A stretch of 64,000 bases of DNA, taken from assembly GCA_026874595.1 (NCBI GenBank), contig CM049318.1, positions 20,309,456-20,373,455 on the forward strand, written 5' to 3'. Source of the DNA: Sipunculus nudus. Lineage: Eukaryota; Annelida; Sipuncula; Golfingiida; Sipunculidae. The position numbers were made by a program, and so were the translations under genes. Below, one piece after another: positions 25,701-37,500 of the stretch. How positions within the stretch are numbered: the stretch's first letter is position 1; each line of letters begins with the position of its first letter. The notes beneath the pieces were generated by a model. It was not told the DNA's origin. It searched no databases and saw only the letters and a program-made list of their open reading frames with translations.

Positions 25701-27597
25701 AAGGAATGCTTATTTGTGTCTGGACCATTTGATGAGGGATGGAGACAAATACTTAATGTGCAGCCTAAAAAATTAGACCCCTTCATATTCAAATGCAACT
25801 TAAAAACTCAGTATGTCATTTATTTTAAGAATACATGCCATACATTCTGGAGAGAAATATTGAGATATGGGGGAAATATAATTTTTTTAAATATGTAAAT
25901 TCATGTGATGAAATATTATCATATGTAATATTCTTTTATTCTCATATAAAAATAGACAATAATATTGTTTATAAAGAAACGTATTAAGCAGGAATAACAT
26001 GTATTAAAGACATCAGTAAACAAATTAGAAAAAAATAAATATATTTTTATTCGACACTGAATAAAAAGAGACGACTCATATAAGTAAAAATAAAATGCAA
26101 TACATGAGCATTATAGACGCAATTCCATCTCATTGGAGGAAAATGGTTTTCATGAATGAACTTCATTCAAATCCAACATATAAATAAAGTCTTGAAAGAA
26201 TCATTGAGATGAAAAGGGTTACATATACAGTATATACTGAATACAGCAAGTATGTTTATCTGCGCGAATACCCACCCGAATATCGGCCTCCGTAAGGAAC
26301 AGTAAAAAAATACTATTTTAGTATATATTTGATTTTTAGTGAAGAATTTTTCAGAATGTATTTACATATATTAAAAAATATTTATGCAAAACGACACATA
26401 TGCTAACAAAGTTGCCAGCAGTTCGAGATTAAATGAAACACTGGTATTTTTATCACTACCTGTAAGTACAATAAAATGATAACCTGCTTACGAAGATAAA
26501 ATACAGTGCACCACTAGTTGATCATCTTTGACAGATGTGATTATATACAGGGAGATGAACTACCTGTTAATAACAAAAATTAAGATTTTCTCTTTCACTG
26601 AGCATTATGTACGCTGTCCCTATAATGACAATATGCTTTTTATCCCTATTGGCGGCATCTGTTGGTGACAACTTAAACTAAAGTTTAATCATGCCGTCAA
26701 AGCGATGTTTCTTTCTGAGCTTACTGCTAACATTTCCTCTACTTCTTCAGAAACAAGTAGATACCAGCCACACTAACTTGATATCAACTTTTACATAAAC
26801 TGATGTATTTTCGCTGAATTAATTTATTGTGACAACACCGCCATTTTACAATAGCTAATCCAAGCGTGTTGTTTTAGAGTGTGTATCAAAAGTCACATTA
26901 GACAGAGAAAAGGACAGCGGTACCATGGTAGAAATTGCATAATATGTATGCCAGACCGAACGACAATGGTAAATCTGTGGAGTCTATGTCTTTGTCGGGT
27001 AAAAATTATGAATGCGCAGGTGCTACCTTTTATTTGTAACCTATTATTCACATATTTAGGTAGGCGAGTCGAGAATGTTACGTCAGTTCATTAAACCCAA
27101 AGTACAACTGCACCGACTCAGACAATATAAATAAGGTAAAACTACCCAAACAATATAAAGAAGAAAAAAAATTATTTTTAACCAAATATTTCTTAAATAT
27201 TTCTTAAATAATTTTTATATGTTAAACACGAGTTATTTGGATGTTGATTTGTGTCAATAGAATCTCGGGTCATTTTATTTTGAAAATTAAACATTTAAGA
27301 AATTAATGTTGCAGGTTGTTACTGTTTAAAGCTTCGTTGCAACTGATACTGCACATGGATGATGGTCTGACGACTGTGTTAACACTTGTTTCTCCTTCCT
27401 AGGAATATGTCAATCGGTAATATCGATGATTAGTCTTTTTTTTCTCATAACCGATAAAATCCTATGGATTTCATTGTAATCTATTACAAATGATAATGCA
27501 TGCACATGCAAGGAATTTACATCATGTGAAAAAGTTCAATTTTGTAAGACGCATAGAGATCTAAGATAGCACGAAAATGGAGAGATGTCTCTTGAAG

Positions 27598-28430
27598 AGT
27601 TTGATTACAGGTCTCAAGACCATAACAGAGTTTGTGTCGGATATTTACATGATTGCTGACAGGCTTTGGATTATCTGATAGAGTTAATCGATGGCCTAAT
27701 GCGCAAGCATGCCGGTGTCGTCAAAATATTGACGGTTCTTCAAATATTAAAAGAAAGATGATCAATGGTACTCCTGCGAAACGTTTGCGATACGAGGAAA
27801 TCACACCGACATAGCGTCATATTTACGCAATATTATGCTGCGTTTTAAAGAGTCCTAACACAGACGTTACGCAGACAGATCGTAACTTTTTTTTCATGTG
27901 ATTGCGATACAATTTCAAATTTTAATTATTAATAGAATGATAGCGGGAACAATGTGCTATTGGAGTATATTGCTCGTACGTTGCCAACACGCTGGTCAAA
28001 CAAAATATCATGTATCGCAGACGCAACTTTATGTCTACACCCTACACCCGGCTTTAAAGCTGGAAAAGGTATACAAAATAATCGACTGATAATCGGCCAT
28101 CGATGGATGCTTACTTTAAATCATAAAACATTGTTGAAAAAGACGCAACCTCACACTAATACTTACACTTAAAGTAAGACCAGTAGCAATTCGCCCGCAC
28201 GACACCATTCGGAATGTCAACTCCTCAGATGATCTAATTTGACTAAGAATGATGTTTGCGGAAACACGCGATGCTTCAAAGGGCCTACAATGCATTATTA
28301 CGAATCTGGCAACTCCCCCTTGGCGTACGGTTTTGGCCTGAATACCGTATTACTTCAATATAAATAATAAACATCAAACAGTGTCAAGGACTCGGCTGGT
28401 CCTTTATTTAATTAATTTCACGAAATTCGT
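27598..28430 (-). repeat. Duplicated P450 5' segment, copy 1
   Basis: Diverged copy of 30770-31890. Shared blocks include CGTTTGCGATA and GAGGAAATCA, ACCCGGCTTTA with AATAATCGAC after it, and AACATCAAA with TGTCAAGGAC after it. The segment carries the exon 1 remnant of pseudogene A, so it is duplicated P450 promoter, exon 1 and intron 1. Confidence 0.6.
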
Positions 28431-29717
28431 TCTACAGGTAATTACACGGACAAACTCTTGCCGGCACATGTTTAATACATTACAGTGCATATATATATAG
28501 GGACAGACAGAGAGAGATAGTGATTCTGTCAGAAATATGTTTATTTTCATTTTTGCAGGAACTCAGAATATTATGTTCAGCTATAAAATACCATACGTAA
28601 AAGAGTATACAACCTATCAGAATGTCCCAGATACTGTAACAAGATCATGGGACAAGATATCAGATAAATGCTTCTGGTTCATATTTGAAGCTTAAATTTT
28701 GTGGTACTCCTTATGTAAAAAACCGCACATTTTGGTTAACATAGCCAGTTACCCATCGAAAGTGGCTATGAATTATTTTACGTACATGTTTTTTGGTAGG
28801 ATTGTAAGGAAAGTAGTCTTTTTATAACTTTAAGATTGGTTTCCTCATGAAGACCATTTTAGTAATATATCAATTAGTAAATATATTTTCTTCAACAGCT
28901 CAAGAACTATCCTTGATATTTGTTTAAACCTTATGTCTAGATCTAAGTCTTCAGTGTCAAGGATTAACAGTGTCACATTCTGAGGTGCTCGGCGTGCATG
29001 TTTAGTTTTAATATGCAAAGTAGACCCACCATTGACAGGAAACATTAAGTGCCCTATTGACAGGGCCAAACCAGGGCCACCATTAACCAAATAAATCTAT
29101 TTTATTGTTCATATTATCGTGAAACTAGACAGCCACTCCCATGGTTATTTACTTTTTGTAATTTTTAGCAGATATTTTGGCTCTTCCTGCCATCTCAGTG
29201 GTCAAATAACTTGATTGTTGGAAAGGTTCACCGTTCTTTTTAGTCTCTAAAGCAGGGTCAAGATCTATTGTCATATGAAAAGACCCGTCAGATTATAATG
29301 GATTAAAGCTTACATGTACTGAATTAGTTTCCCAGAGTCATTATCATTACTGTGTTGCGTGACCTTCGAGCTATTGGTCCTCACTTGTTATGACAGCACA
29401 CTTAAAACTGGATAATCTCCTCCTTTTCAGTCAGGTGATCATGTTGCATATTGTTAAACTTTTCACAACAAGTGTCACTGCTTGATTCCCTTGCATACTC
29501 ATACAGCTTCAACAAATCTAGAAACAGATTCATCACGTAATATCACTGAGCAACCACGTGCGTAGGTTCCTGTTTATATTTACAATGCCGTATCATGGCT
29601 ATATCCGAAATGTTTATGTGCACGCGAAAAAAAAATCGTTGTGTCTGTACAAGCGACAACATTATTTCATTTAGAAGGGAAATCATGAAGGAATGACGAA
29701 TGAAATTACCAAATTAC
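28431..29717. other. Spacer between pseudogene A exon 1 and pseudogene B exon 3
   Basis: AT-rich DNA. Around 28970-29090 are repeated words of the CCATTGACAGG and CCCTATTGACAGGGCC type. No P450 exon 4 or other gene was recognised. Confidence 0.4.
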
Positions 29718-30380
29718 CTGCTTATCTTCCATATTTCTTTGCAATATCACGGTTACATTTTCGGATGCCCTATAATCATGAACAAAAATTTATTTAACAT
29801 AATTCAAAAAAGTTTTAAAGTTCACATTTCATATATGTCGATTCATTACATGTACAATATTTACATACTGAAGCAAAGAAAAAAAATACACATGCAATTT
29901 TGGTAGCTTGTCTCCGATTTTAGAACTGATTAAATTAAAATATAAATCTATCAGAATAATGATTTTGATATTAACGGGATGTTATAAAGGATTAGTAAAA
30001 AGCATGGATAATTCTGCAATCAGTATTGCACTTGAATACTTTCCTTTAATAAGCACAACTTGTGTGTTAATTTTCTTTTGAAGCTCATTACGCATAGCTA
30101 CTTGGTAGGTCAATTTGACATTTTCCCTTATATCAGAGAGAGAGTCCGAATATAATGTACATGAACACAGAATATTCTCTGACTTAGACTTAATGATGTT
30201 TGGTAATGTCTTTTTAAAGTATCAATTAGAAAGAGTTTTATGAAAGGCTTACTTAACCCAGAGGGCATATTCAGTAGATTACAAAAGTAAATCAGGGGTC
30301 TAGGTTCCACAAGCCAAATCTTGGAAAAAGTGGCGAGGGACCAAGTACCGTGACTCATAAATGAAGAATGCTTTTGTTTA

Positions 30381-30645
30381 GAAAAGCAAGCTTCACTAGC
30401 GAGACAGTTCGGTCCGCTTTTATGTCACCCCGTAAAACACCCCCTCTTACGAGCGTTCTGCTGTTAACTGTCACGTTAGACGAGCCCCCATTTTGTTACG
30501 AAGACAAATTTCTCAGGGGAAAAGACTGGGCCGATCCCGGTTTCAAACCCATGTCGGTGGCGCACAAGTCCGGCGTACTAACCAATTCGCTAGAAAAGCA
30601 AGCTTCACTAGCGAGACAGTTCGGTCCGCTTTAATGTCACCCCGT
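30381..30645 (-). mobile_element. tRNA-derived SINE-like element flanked by 53 bp direct repeats
   Basis: On the minus strand the stretch from about 30592 to 30537 reads like a tRNA-type RNA polymerase III promoter. It has an A-box-like TAGCGAATTGGTTAGTACGC and a B-box-like GGGTTTGAAACC at normal tRNA spacing. It does not fold as a full tRNA gene, so a tRNA-derived SINE head is the best reading. Nearly identical 53 bp repeats (30381-30433 and 30593-30645, sharing CACTAGCGAGACAGTTCGGT) bracket it. Confidence 0.5.
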
Positions 30646-30769
30646 TACAAAATCACTTGTTATTGCAAAGAGCACATTATTTGCAAAAAAAGTAAATTCT
30701 GTCTGAAATGTAAAGGAAAGTAGAGATACAGTAACGACAAACTTGAGCGATATCTACCTATCTAGAAAA

Positions 30770-31890
30770 GTATGAAGACATGACACAAGACTATTACAAT
30801 GTTTATCGGGTATTTTCATAATTGCTGTGGACATTTCATGTCATCTACTTGAGTTAATCAGTGGCGAGAGGTGCTGAAATGCTAAAATATGCAAGTATTT
30901 CAATATCGTCAGAATAATGATGTATTTTTTAAATGTATAAAGAGCAGGAGCCGGAAGAGATGTATATAACTCGTAGGCGATACGTTTGCGATATTAGGAA
31001 ATCATAAAACTCGTCGGCCATACGTTTGCGGTAAGAGGAAATCATTCAGCTCGTCTGCGAAACGTTTGTGATACCAGGAAATTATTTAACTCGTCGGCAA
31101 TACGTTTACGATACAAAGAAAATATATAACCCGTCGGCGATACGTGCGCAATACGAGGAAATATTGTACCTTACGACCACGTTGCCTTATGTGTACATAA
31201 TTTTACGTTGCATGGGTTGTAAGGCAGACGTTTAACAAGTTCTAAAATATCTCTACATTCCGCTGAAGTATAGCAGAAAAACTTTGGTGGTTAAGCTATT
31301 TCATAACAAAAATTGAAATCAATGTTCCTTGGCGTAAACATGTTAAAACATTCGCAATCTTGTACACATGACGTTACGTCTGGGTTACATCTGCGTATGA
31401 GATTTTCGGCGTATTGCATTCACAACATCAAATGTATACCCGGCTTTAGAGCCAGGGATCGAATATGAAATAATCGACAGATAACCGAAATTATTTGAAT
31501 AACCGATTCCTTACACTATTACTAACATGGATTAGAACAAGTGCCGTGCCTAATATCAATAAATTGAACATGATATTGTGGTGGAATATCATTTTCAAAT
31601 CCCTCCATTGTACAAGAAGATGGTCCGTTTTGACCCACAATTCTATTTGGAAAACATGGCGAAGCTTCAGGATACCTAAAATGTTGTATGCGCAAGCCAA
31701 TCAATTCCCATTTTGCGTTTGAGTTTTGTATGAATATCAAATTTGTTAAATGAAAAACATCAAATAATGTCAAGGACATAGCTAGTCCTTTTTACTAGCA
31801 GGATGCATTGACTTTGTTAAATGATAAACATCAAATAATGTCAAGGATATAGCTAGTTTTTTTACTATTACACTTCATTGACTCTGTTCT
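30770..31890 (-). repeat. Duplicated P450 5' segment, copy 2
   Basis: Diverged copy of 27598-28430 carrying the exon 1 remnant of pseudogene B. Its distal part (31745-31880) contains a short internal duplication of a block with AACATCAAATAATGTCAAGG. A weaker match continues into the 5' flank of the intact minus-strand gene at 42730-42930. Confidence 0.55.
30966..31166 (+). repeat. Five-unit tandem repeat, ~44 bp period
   Basis: Units begin AACTCGTNGGC and continue with a GATACGTTTGCGATA-like core and AGGAAATCAT. Five diverged units lie head to tail. A single related unit occurs at about 27775-27810 in the paralogous segment, so the array grew after the duplication. Confidence 0.8.
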
Positions 31891-31964
31891 ACATGCCATT
31901 GCACTTATAACCAACGTGTGCGGTATACATATTTACTCACACACACTCACGCACACACACATAA

Positions 31965-31995
<31 letters not shown>

Positions 31996-32969
31996 CTTAC
32001 ATTAGTCACTCAAGCATGTGTTGCATGAGAAATATAATGTACACTTTAAAGTGTTAGAACTTTAAAATTTCATATTTTTATAGAGACCTTTATTATAACG
32101 AAAGCCCTCTTTATTATATCATAGAGGGGCGGTTGACCAGCAAAAAGAGCAAGAAAGAGAATATATATGTTTATTCTTGTAAGGTTTTACCAAAGGACTT
32201 CATTACACGTCATGTTGGATAATCTTACTCGCATGCTTTACAGGTCTAGTGCTTATTTAGGTCTCCCCGCAGAAACAAACCCATGCATGTTAAATATAAA
32301 GATCACGAATTCACATCTGATCATAAAGAATAAAAAAATATGGAAAGCCTTCAGTGGTTCTATTAAGAAATTATGAATAATATCGATAATATTTGCTAAA
32401 GTGGTGGGATAAGTTTTCATAAAACTTTTGTTTGATGTCCAAATTTTGTTTCTAAAGCTTCCTGAAAATTACTAAGATTTTGTCATCACTTTATGACGTA
32501 CAAATTAAAATATTACGTAGGAACTAAATATACACAATATTTAAATAGCGACATAGGTCGGATTGAAATACAAGAATTCATGTAAAACGTTTTAGCCTAA
32601 AAATAGGAAAATTATGTTCCTTATTTCAAAACAATACCCTTTCGATCAAATGTGACAAAATAATTAAAGTCAACAAATTACCAACGAATATATAGGCAGA
32701 ACAATGTGTTAGGGATAAGAATGATATATTCCTTCTAGTGCTTGCTGTAGCAGGCGTTTACGGCATCATCCGACAGGGAATTGTCACAGAACCAAGCATG
32801 CGTCACATTTAGTATCCATGCTCGAAAACGGCGATTTCTTCATTCCCATAGGTCTGTACGTTCTAGGATGTGCCTATGCCTGATAGAGCAGGCAGTGGTT
32901 AAGTGATAGGAATTATAGAAAGATTTCAGAGTGTAACCACTGTTGAAGGAGTGCATCAATAATTATGTT
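31891..32969. other. Spacer downstream of the minus-strand P450
   Basis: Contains an AT microsatellite at about 31963-31995 and otherwise AT-rich DNA. No gene was recognised. No AATAAA close to the minus-strand P450 stop; the nearest on that strand is near 32109. Confidence 0.4.
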
Positions 32970-34480
32970 TCACTTCTCTCGGCGCTCTGCCTGAAGCCAC
33001 ACCTCATCCCCGGGTTGGAGCAGCATTGCACGGCCGTAAATCATGGGATCCTATCAACAATAGTGTGATCTCATTGGACAATGACATTTGCAAGTGTGAG
33101 GTTGTGCAAAGTATTGATGTCACCAGGTAGTGTGTTATATCATAAAAAAGATTTAAGAATAGCATTAATGTTTAAATTTATCATATTATTTTAGTACACG
33201 TTTAATGTTTAAGGTTGAGTCCCATATTGTAAATGATACATACATAAAAAGCGAAGGTTTACATTAAGTATGATAATAAGTATATTGTAAAAGAATCGCC
33301 AAACATATTTTTACTGGTGTTTTGTCACAAATACGGAACCGGAAGCTCTGGAGTATCCGAACCACCACAATTTTGAGTTCAAGGAGGGCCAGTCTCGTTC
33401 CTATACAGTGCCTCGGTCCGATTCCGAAAGGAAGGTACGTCATAGGAGCAATCTTTGGCTTGTCTTCCTGTGAAAACCTTCACGGGATAAAGTACATTTT
33501 GCATCATATCAGTAACTTTTGTCATTTTCATGTTTAATCCTAGCTACCTTCTGTAATTATTTTATCAAATATGAACATGGTAAGGAATTTCTTGACTTTA
33601 TAGTATCTGGACTATAAAAAAATAGCTTGGCTCGCGACGTATGCTGTCACACTGAAAATATGTCCTACTTCTGATACACTTCCGAACTGCTTAATATATA
33701 TTCATTATTAAGGGAGGAAACCATGACAAGAATCAGGATATTTTCCCTGCATTCCACTTGAACTTGGTAATCAGCAAGTTTGATACAAAAGGTATTTTGT
33801 TTCACTGATGCACTAAAACTGAACGTATTTTCCAAGTTTCCACTGGGACAAGTTTCCGCTGGCAGTGATAAAGTTTTTCCTCATTTAGGGCCGCACTTTA
33901 TTTATAATGGACCCGGGATGGGGGACGAAAAATGGTTACTGGTTTATATTAGGTCTGACACGGGGGCAACATTATCATATAAGCTGTGCTGCATCATCAA
34001 GTGTCTCCAAGTTTCCATCTCGTCACTTTTGTATCTGTTTGAGACAAACACTTGCAGAATATCTGACTGCGGTATAATAAGAGATAATATGTTTTGGGCT
34101 TTGCAGGTGACAAAAATTCCCCATCTCATACTGATTATCTATTGTGTATGATTCCAATGCGATCTTTAGGAGAAATGAGACCTACGGAATACGTTTAATC
34201 AAGCAAGGGCAGGTTTTCTTACAGTTTGAGATATGTGATATTAAACGTTTCTGTAACCGACCCAAATACTCATCGCCATTGTCTCGCTAGTTGATTCTTA
34301 CCTTTCAGGGTCGAACCGTTCTGGTTCTGGCCAAACTTTTGGATCGTGATGTATTACATCCACGGCAATATTGATGAACGTGCCTTTCGGGATCTTATGT
34401 CCCATAATTTCCACATCGTTATTTGTGACCCTGTCAATTCTGTCGATAATGAAATGTTGCCAATGACAGTATAGCTAGCC

Positions 34481-34544
<64 letters not shown>

Positions 34545-37500
34545 ATAATATAATAATAATAATAATAATAATAAAGTATTCTTCATTCTTCTCTCAAGTT
34601 ACCTGGACCTTTAGCACTTTTCCCAAGATGGGGCTGCCTGGGAGTAGGTAAGCCTTTCACAAAACGCGTTTTCGGCTTTAATTAAAAATAAATCTTTTTC
34701 TCCTAGTGTTAATGAATTTAGTCACATATTAAAATATAGAGTGAAGTCTCTCTATCCGGCATAAGCTAAAATTCCTATTCGGTCCATCGGGTATCTCTGC
34801 TTATTGGGCCTGAAAAGTAAATTTACTATAAATTTAAAGTAAACTTGTCTGTGTGTAACCATTATACTTCGAGGGTAGACATAACGATATGGACGCTTTA
34901 GTGTAGACAAACTTTATTTTATTCACTAGCTTTTGCAGTTCAGAGCTTCTTCATCAGGTGGTGTGAGAAACTTAAATTAAAGATCATAATGCGTTGTACA
35001 GTGCGTCGGTTCACTGATTGGATATTCAGAGGTTTTACTGTGATGCTCTAAGTCGGTATATTCCGGTTTGGGTATTGTTAACCTGAATTACAGTTTAGTT
35101 GTCAATCATGACACCTGTATTTGTTGTGTTTTCTCACTGAAAGTGTATGCTTCATTCATTATGGGAGAGTGGCAAGTAGTATAGTAATGGGATTTCGATA
35201 TTAGCCGCAAATGTAGGACTGATGATATAATAAACACCCTGAGAATGTCCATGTCCAAGTGGACGTTATATATGGATATAACCTTGTGCTTACACCTGTT
35301 GAGGTTGCCATAAGCATAATTAAAAAATGTATTAACAACTTGAACAACAATAAGCTTACATGTATACACATGCTCAGTATTTTCATTCATACCATTTTAA
35401 CCATCCCTGAAAATCTATGTCATTTAAAGCCAAAACGAGGAACATAATTATAAAGATGGTACAGCAAAATCAAACAAACATCATTTTGCCTGCTAAAGTG
35501 TGCATTGCTCTCACTGGGTCTGTAACAAAGCATATATAGAGCATTTATTTAACAATGACAATGAATATAATATAACAATGAACAAATATTCATCAACAAC
35601 TATACACTATCTCAGGATTAACATTCGTTGTGGAATCTAAGATGAATATGAAGCAACTTTCACTTTAAATGAACGGGTTTTGCCCCGAAAGTTTAACATT
35701 TCAATAAGGTAAAAGGAAAAGGAACTTTAAAGGGTTGTACATCCGCAGACACTCACTAATGCACTGCTCGAGGTACGGCATGGCTTCAATAAGATCTACA
35801 GTTATGGTTTCCTGTTTATAACAAAGTAATGGTTAAATGTGATTGAAGCATCAACTGCCCTGAAAGACAAGCTTATATGCTTGATTAATTACGTTAAATT
35901 ATTAACCAAATCTTTTCACCAACCATGTAAATTAAACTGTAAACTTCGTACTGCCTTGTTACTACAGTTATCCATTAAAATTAAATGCTTCGAAATAATC
36001 ATTTATTTTGCTTATTTTTTGGCTTTCTACATGGTTTTTCAAAAATTCCGGCGCTGATGAAAAAGTGTCCCAGTACGAGCAAACGAGCATAAAAATTTTA
36101 CATATTAACCTGAATGAAATCTTTTCGAGCAACACATGATCAAACATGCGCTTGAATATATAGACACCATTTAAAGATAAAAAAACAGCAATTTATATTA
36201 TAATGAATTGATATTTATCATCTGGTCGCCAACCACCTCGTCGATCTCCGCACTAAGTTTTTCCTGGACGTCCTGGTTGGTTGCCATGGAATAACAGAAG
36301 AATGCGATAGTGTTTCCGGTTGTCTCAGTTCCGGCCAGGAAAAAGATGAATGCCTGAGCTTTAACCTCCTCATCAGTTAATACTGCGAAAAAAGGGATCA
36401 ATATATAATCATTTTATTTCATTGAAATAAAATGCTTCCTATACCGTGCATATCCAAAAGGATGCTGACCCCGTGCCAAAAAAACATGATCTGACAAAGA
36501 AGAGGGCTATTGCAGGCTTAATAAGATAAACCTATGAAAACCAACAATCTTCAGGTATCATTAGTCGGATTTTTTCTGGCAATGTGCCAGCTCGCTCATG
36601 TCAGTGTAGAGCAAAAAAGGGTCTTTGTAAACATTGGATGAATTAAATTAGTTATTACAAAAATAACGGAACGTACCAATGCATATTGAGGGCTTCTTTT
36701 TTCCGCAGATTACGTATCAGTTACTTTGATGGTTAAGTGACCATTGAATGAACCAACAAGAGAACTTGTTCCCCATATTTGAAAGGTGCTAAAAACCGAA
36801 ATCTGCCACCTCGATATATCAGTACATATAGAGTAGCAGAGATTAATTGTTAAACATTTAACTAACAATTTTAATATGCAATTCACTTATAGGTTTTATT
36901 ATTTCATAGGAATATCTAAGAATATGATATGTCCCAGTGGTGTACTACCATATGCCTTTTTGTGGGAATCGCGGTCCTTTTCTCGAAAATGGTCATCTGA
37001 TATATCCCGCTCCTGCGATCCTGCATCCAACGTGGCTTCTTTTAGTAACCGCAGAAAATTCTGTTGCCTCTGTGAAAATATATGTCATAAACTCTACAAC
37101 ATAAACGCTTCCAGTGGCTATTTGCTATTTATTGCGTCCGTCACAATTACTATTCATCCTGCATGATCGTGGGAAGTCGCAGTTTTCTATTAACCACGAG
37201 TATCCGAGACCATACAGACAGTCTTGGCGACTGCCTGAGTTATTTTGGCAAAAACGGTTGAGGTCACATGTTAAAAGGGGATCCGTATCATTAGATTGTG
37301 GAATGAACATGGCATATATATGCCCATTACTGACAGATCCCACATTTTCATGCGATTCACAAGTGATATTATAGTTATACCCCGATTAGGAAATTAACCC
37401 GAGTGTGACTCTGCGATTGGCGTTATTAAACCTGATGTGTGCCGTTTTTATTTTTGCTCTGAGATAAATGCCTCCATTATTAAAACTTGCTTTTTCTTTT

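Larger units (their letters stand above)
20712..28237 (-). pseudogene. CYP3-like P450 pseudogene A (exons 1, 5, 6, 12, 13, 14 remain)
   Basis: Order matches the intact minus-strand gene. Exon 1 remnant about 28167-28237: the coding part is broken, but the end before the GTAAGT donor is conserved. Exon 5, 25231-25300: FDTMIFGLKD and HWK. Exon 6, 23724-23798: MGQMNN, then frameshift and stop. Exon 12, 23157-23290: TNNDVE and KGMFISIAVDVIY, broken by a frameshift. Exon 13, 21376-21545: haem loop degraded to FGVGPSSCLV, with the Arg and final Gly lost and a small deletion upstream. Exon 14, 20712-20800: DPLTYGRG, then frameshift. Exons 2-4 were not seen. Exons 7-11 are missing, because exons 6 and 12 are only about 430 bp apart. 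No functional enzyme can come from this. Confidence 0.85.
29718..31608 (-). pseudogene. CYP3-like P450 pseudogene B (exons 1-3 only)
   Basis: Exon 1 remnant at 31527-31608 starts ATGGAGG and, after a frameshift, encodes a hydrophobic leader (NLLILGTALVLIHV) before a GTTAGT donor. Exon 2 at 30258-30353 encodes HGTWSLATFSKI but the LPGP hinge is degraded. Exon 3 at 29718-29769 encodes NRDIAKKYG followed by a stop. No further exons were seen before pseudogene A begins at 28.2 kb. This is either a truncated tandem copy or the 5' part of pseudogene A with a duplicated exon 1. Its long intron 1 contains the SINE-like insert and the 44 bp tandem array. Confidence 0.8.

Noticed and set aside
30537-30592. 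Functional tRNA gene
   Set aside because: A and B boxes are present but acceptor and anticodon stems do not pair convincingly; flanking repeats favour a SINE.
30966-31166. CRISPR-like array
   Set aside because: Units are contiguous and diverged with no unique spacers, in an animal genome.
36205-36222. U12-type AT-AC intron after P450 exon 10
   Set aside because: The sequence after the exon (ATGATAAAT) does not match the ATATCCTT donor of AT-AC introns, and the paralogue uses GT at the same place.
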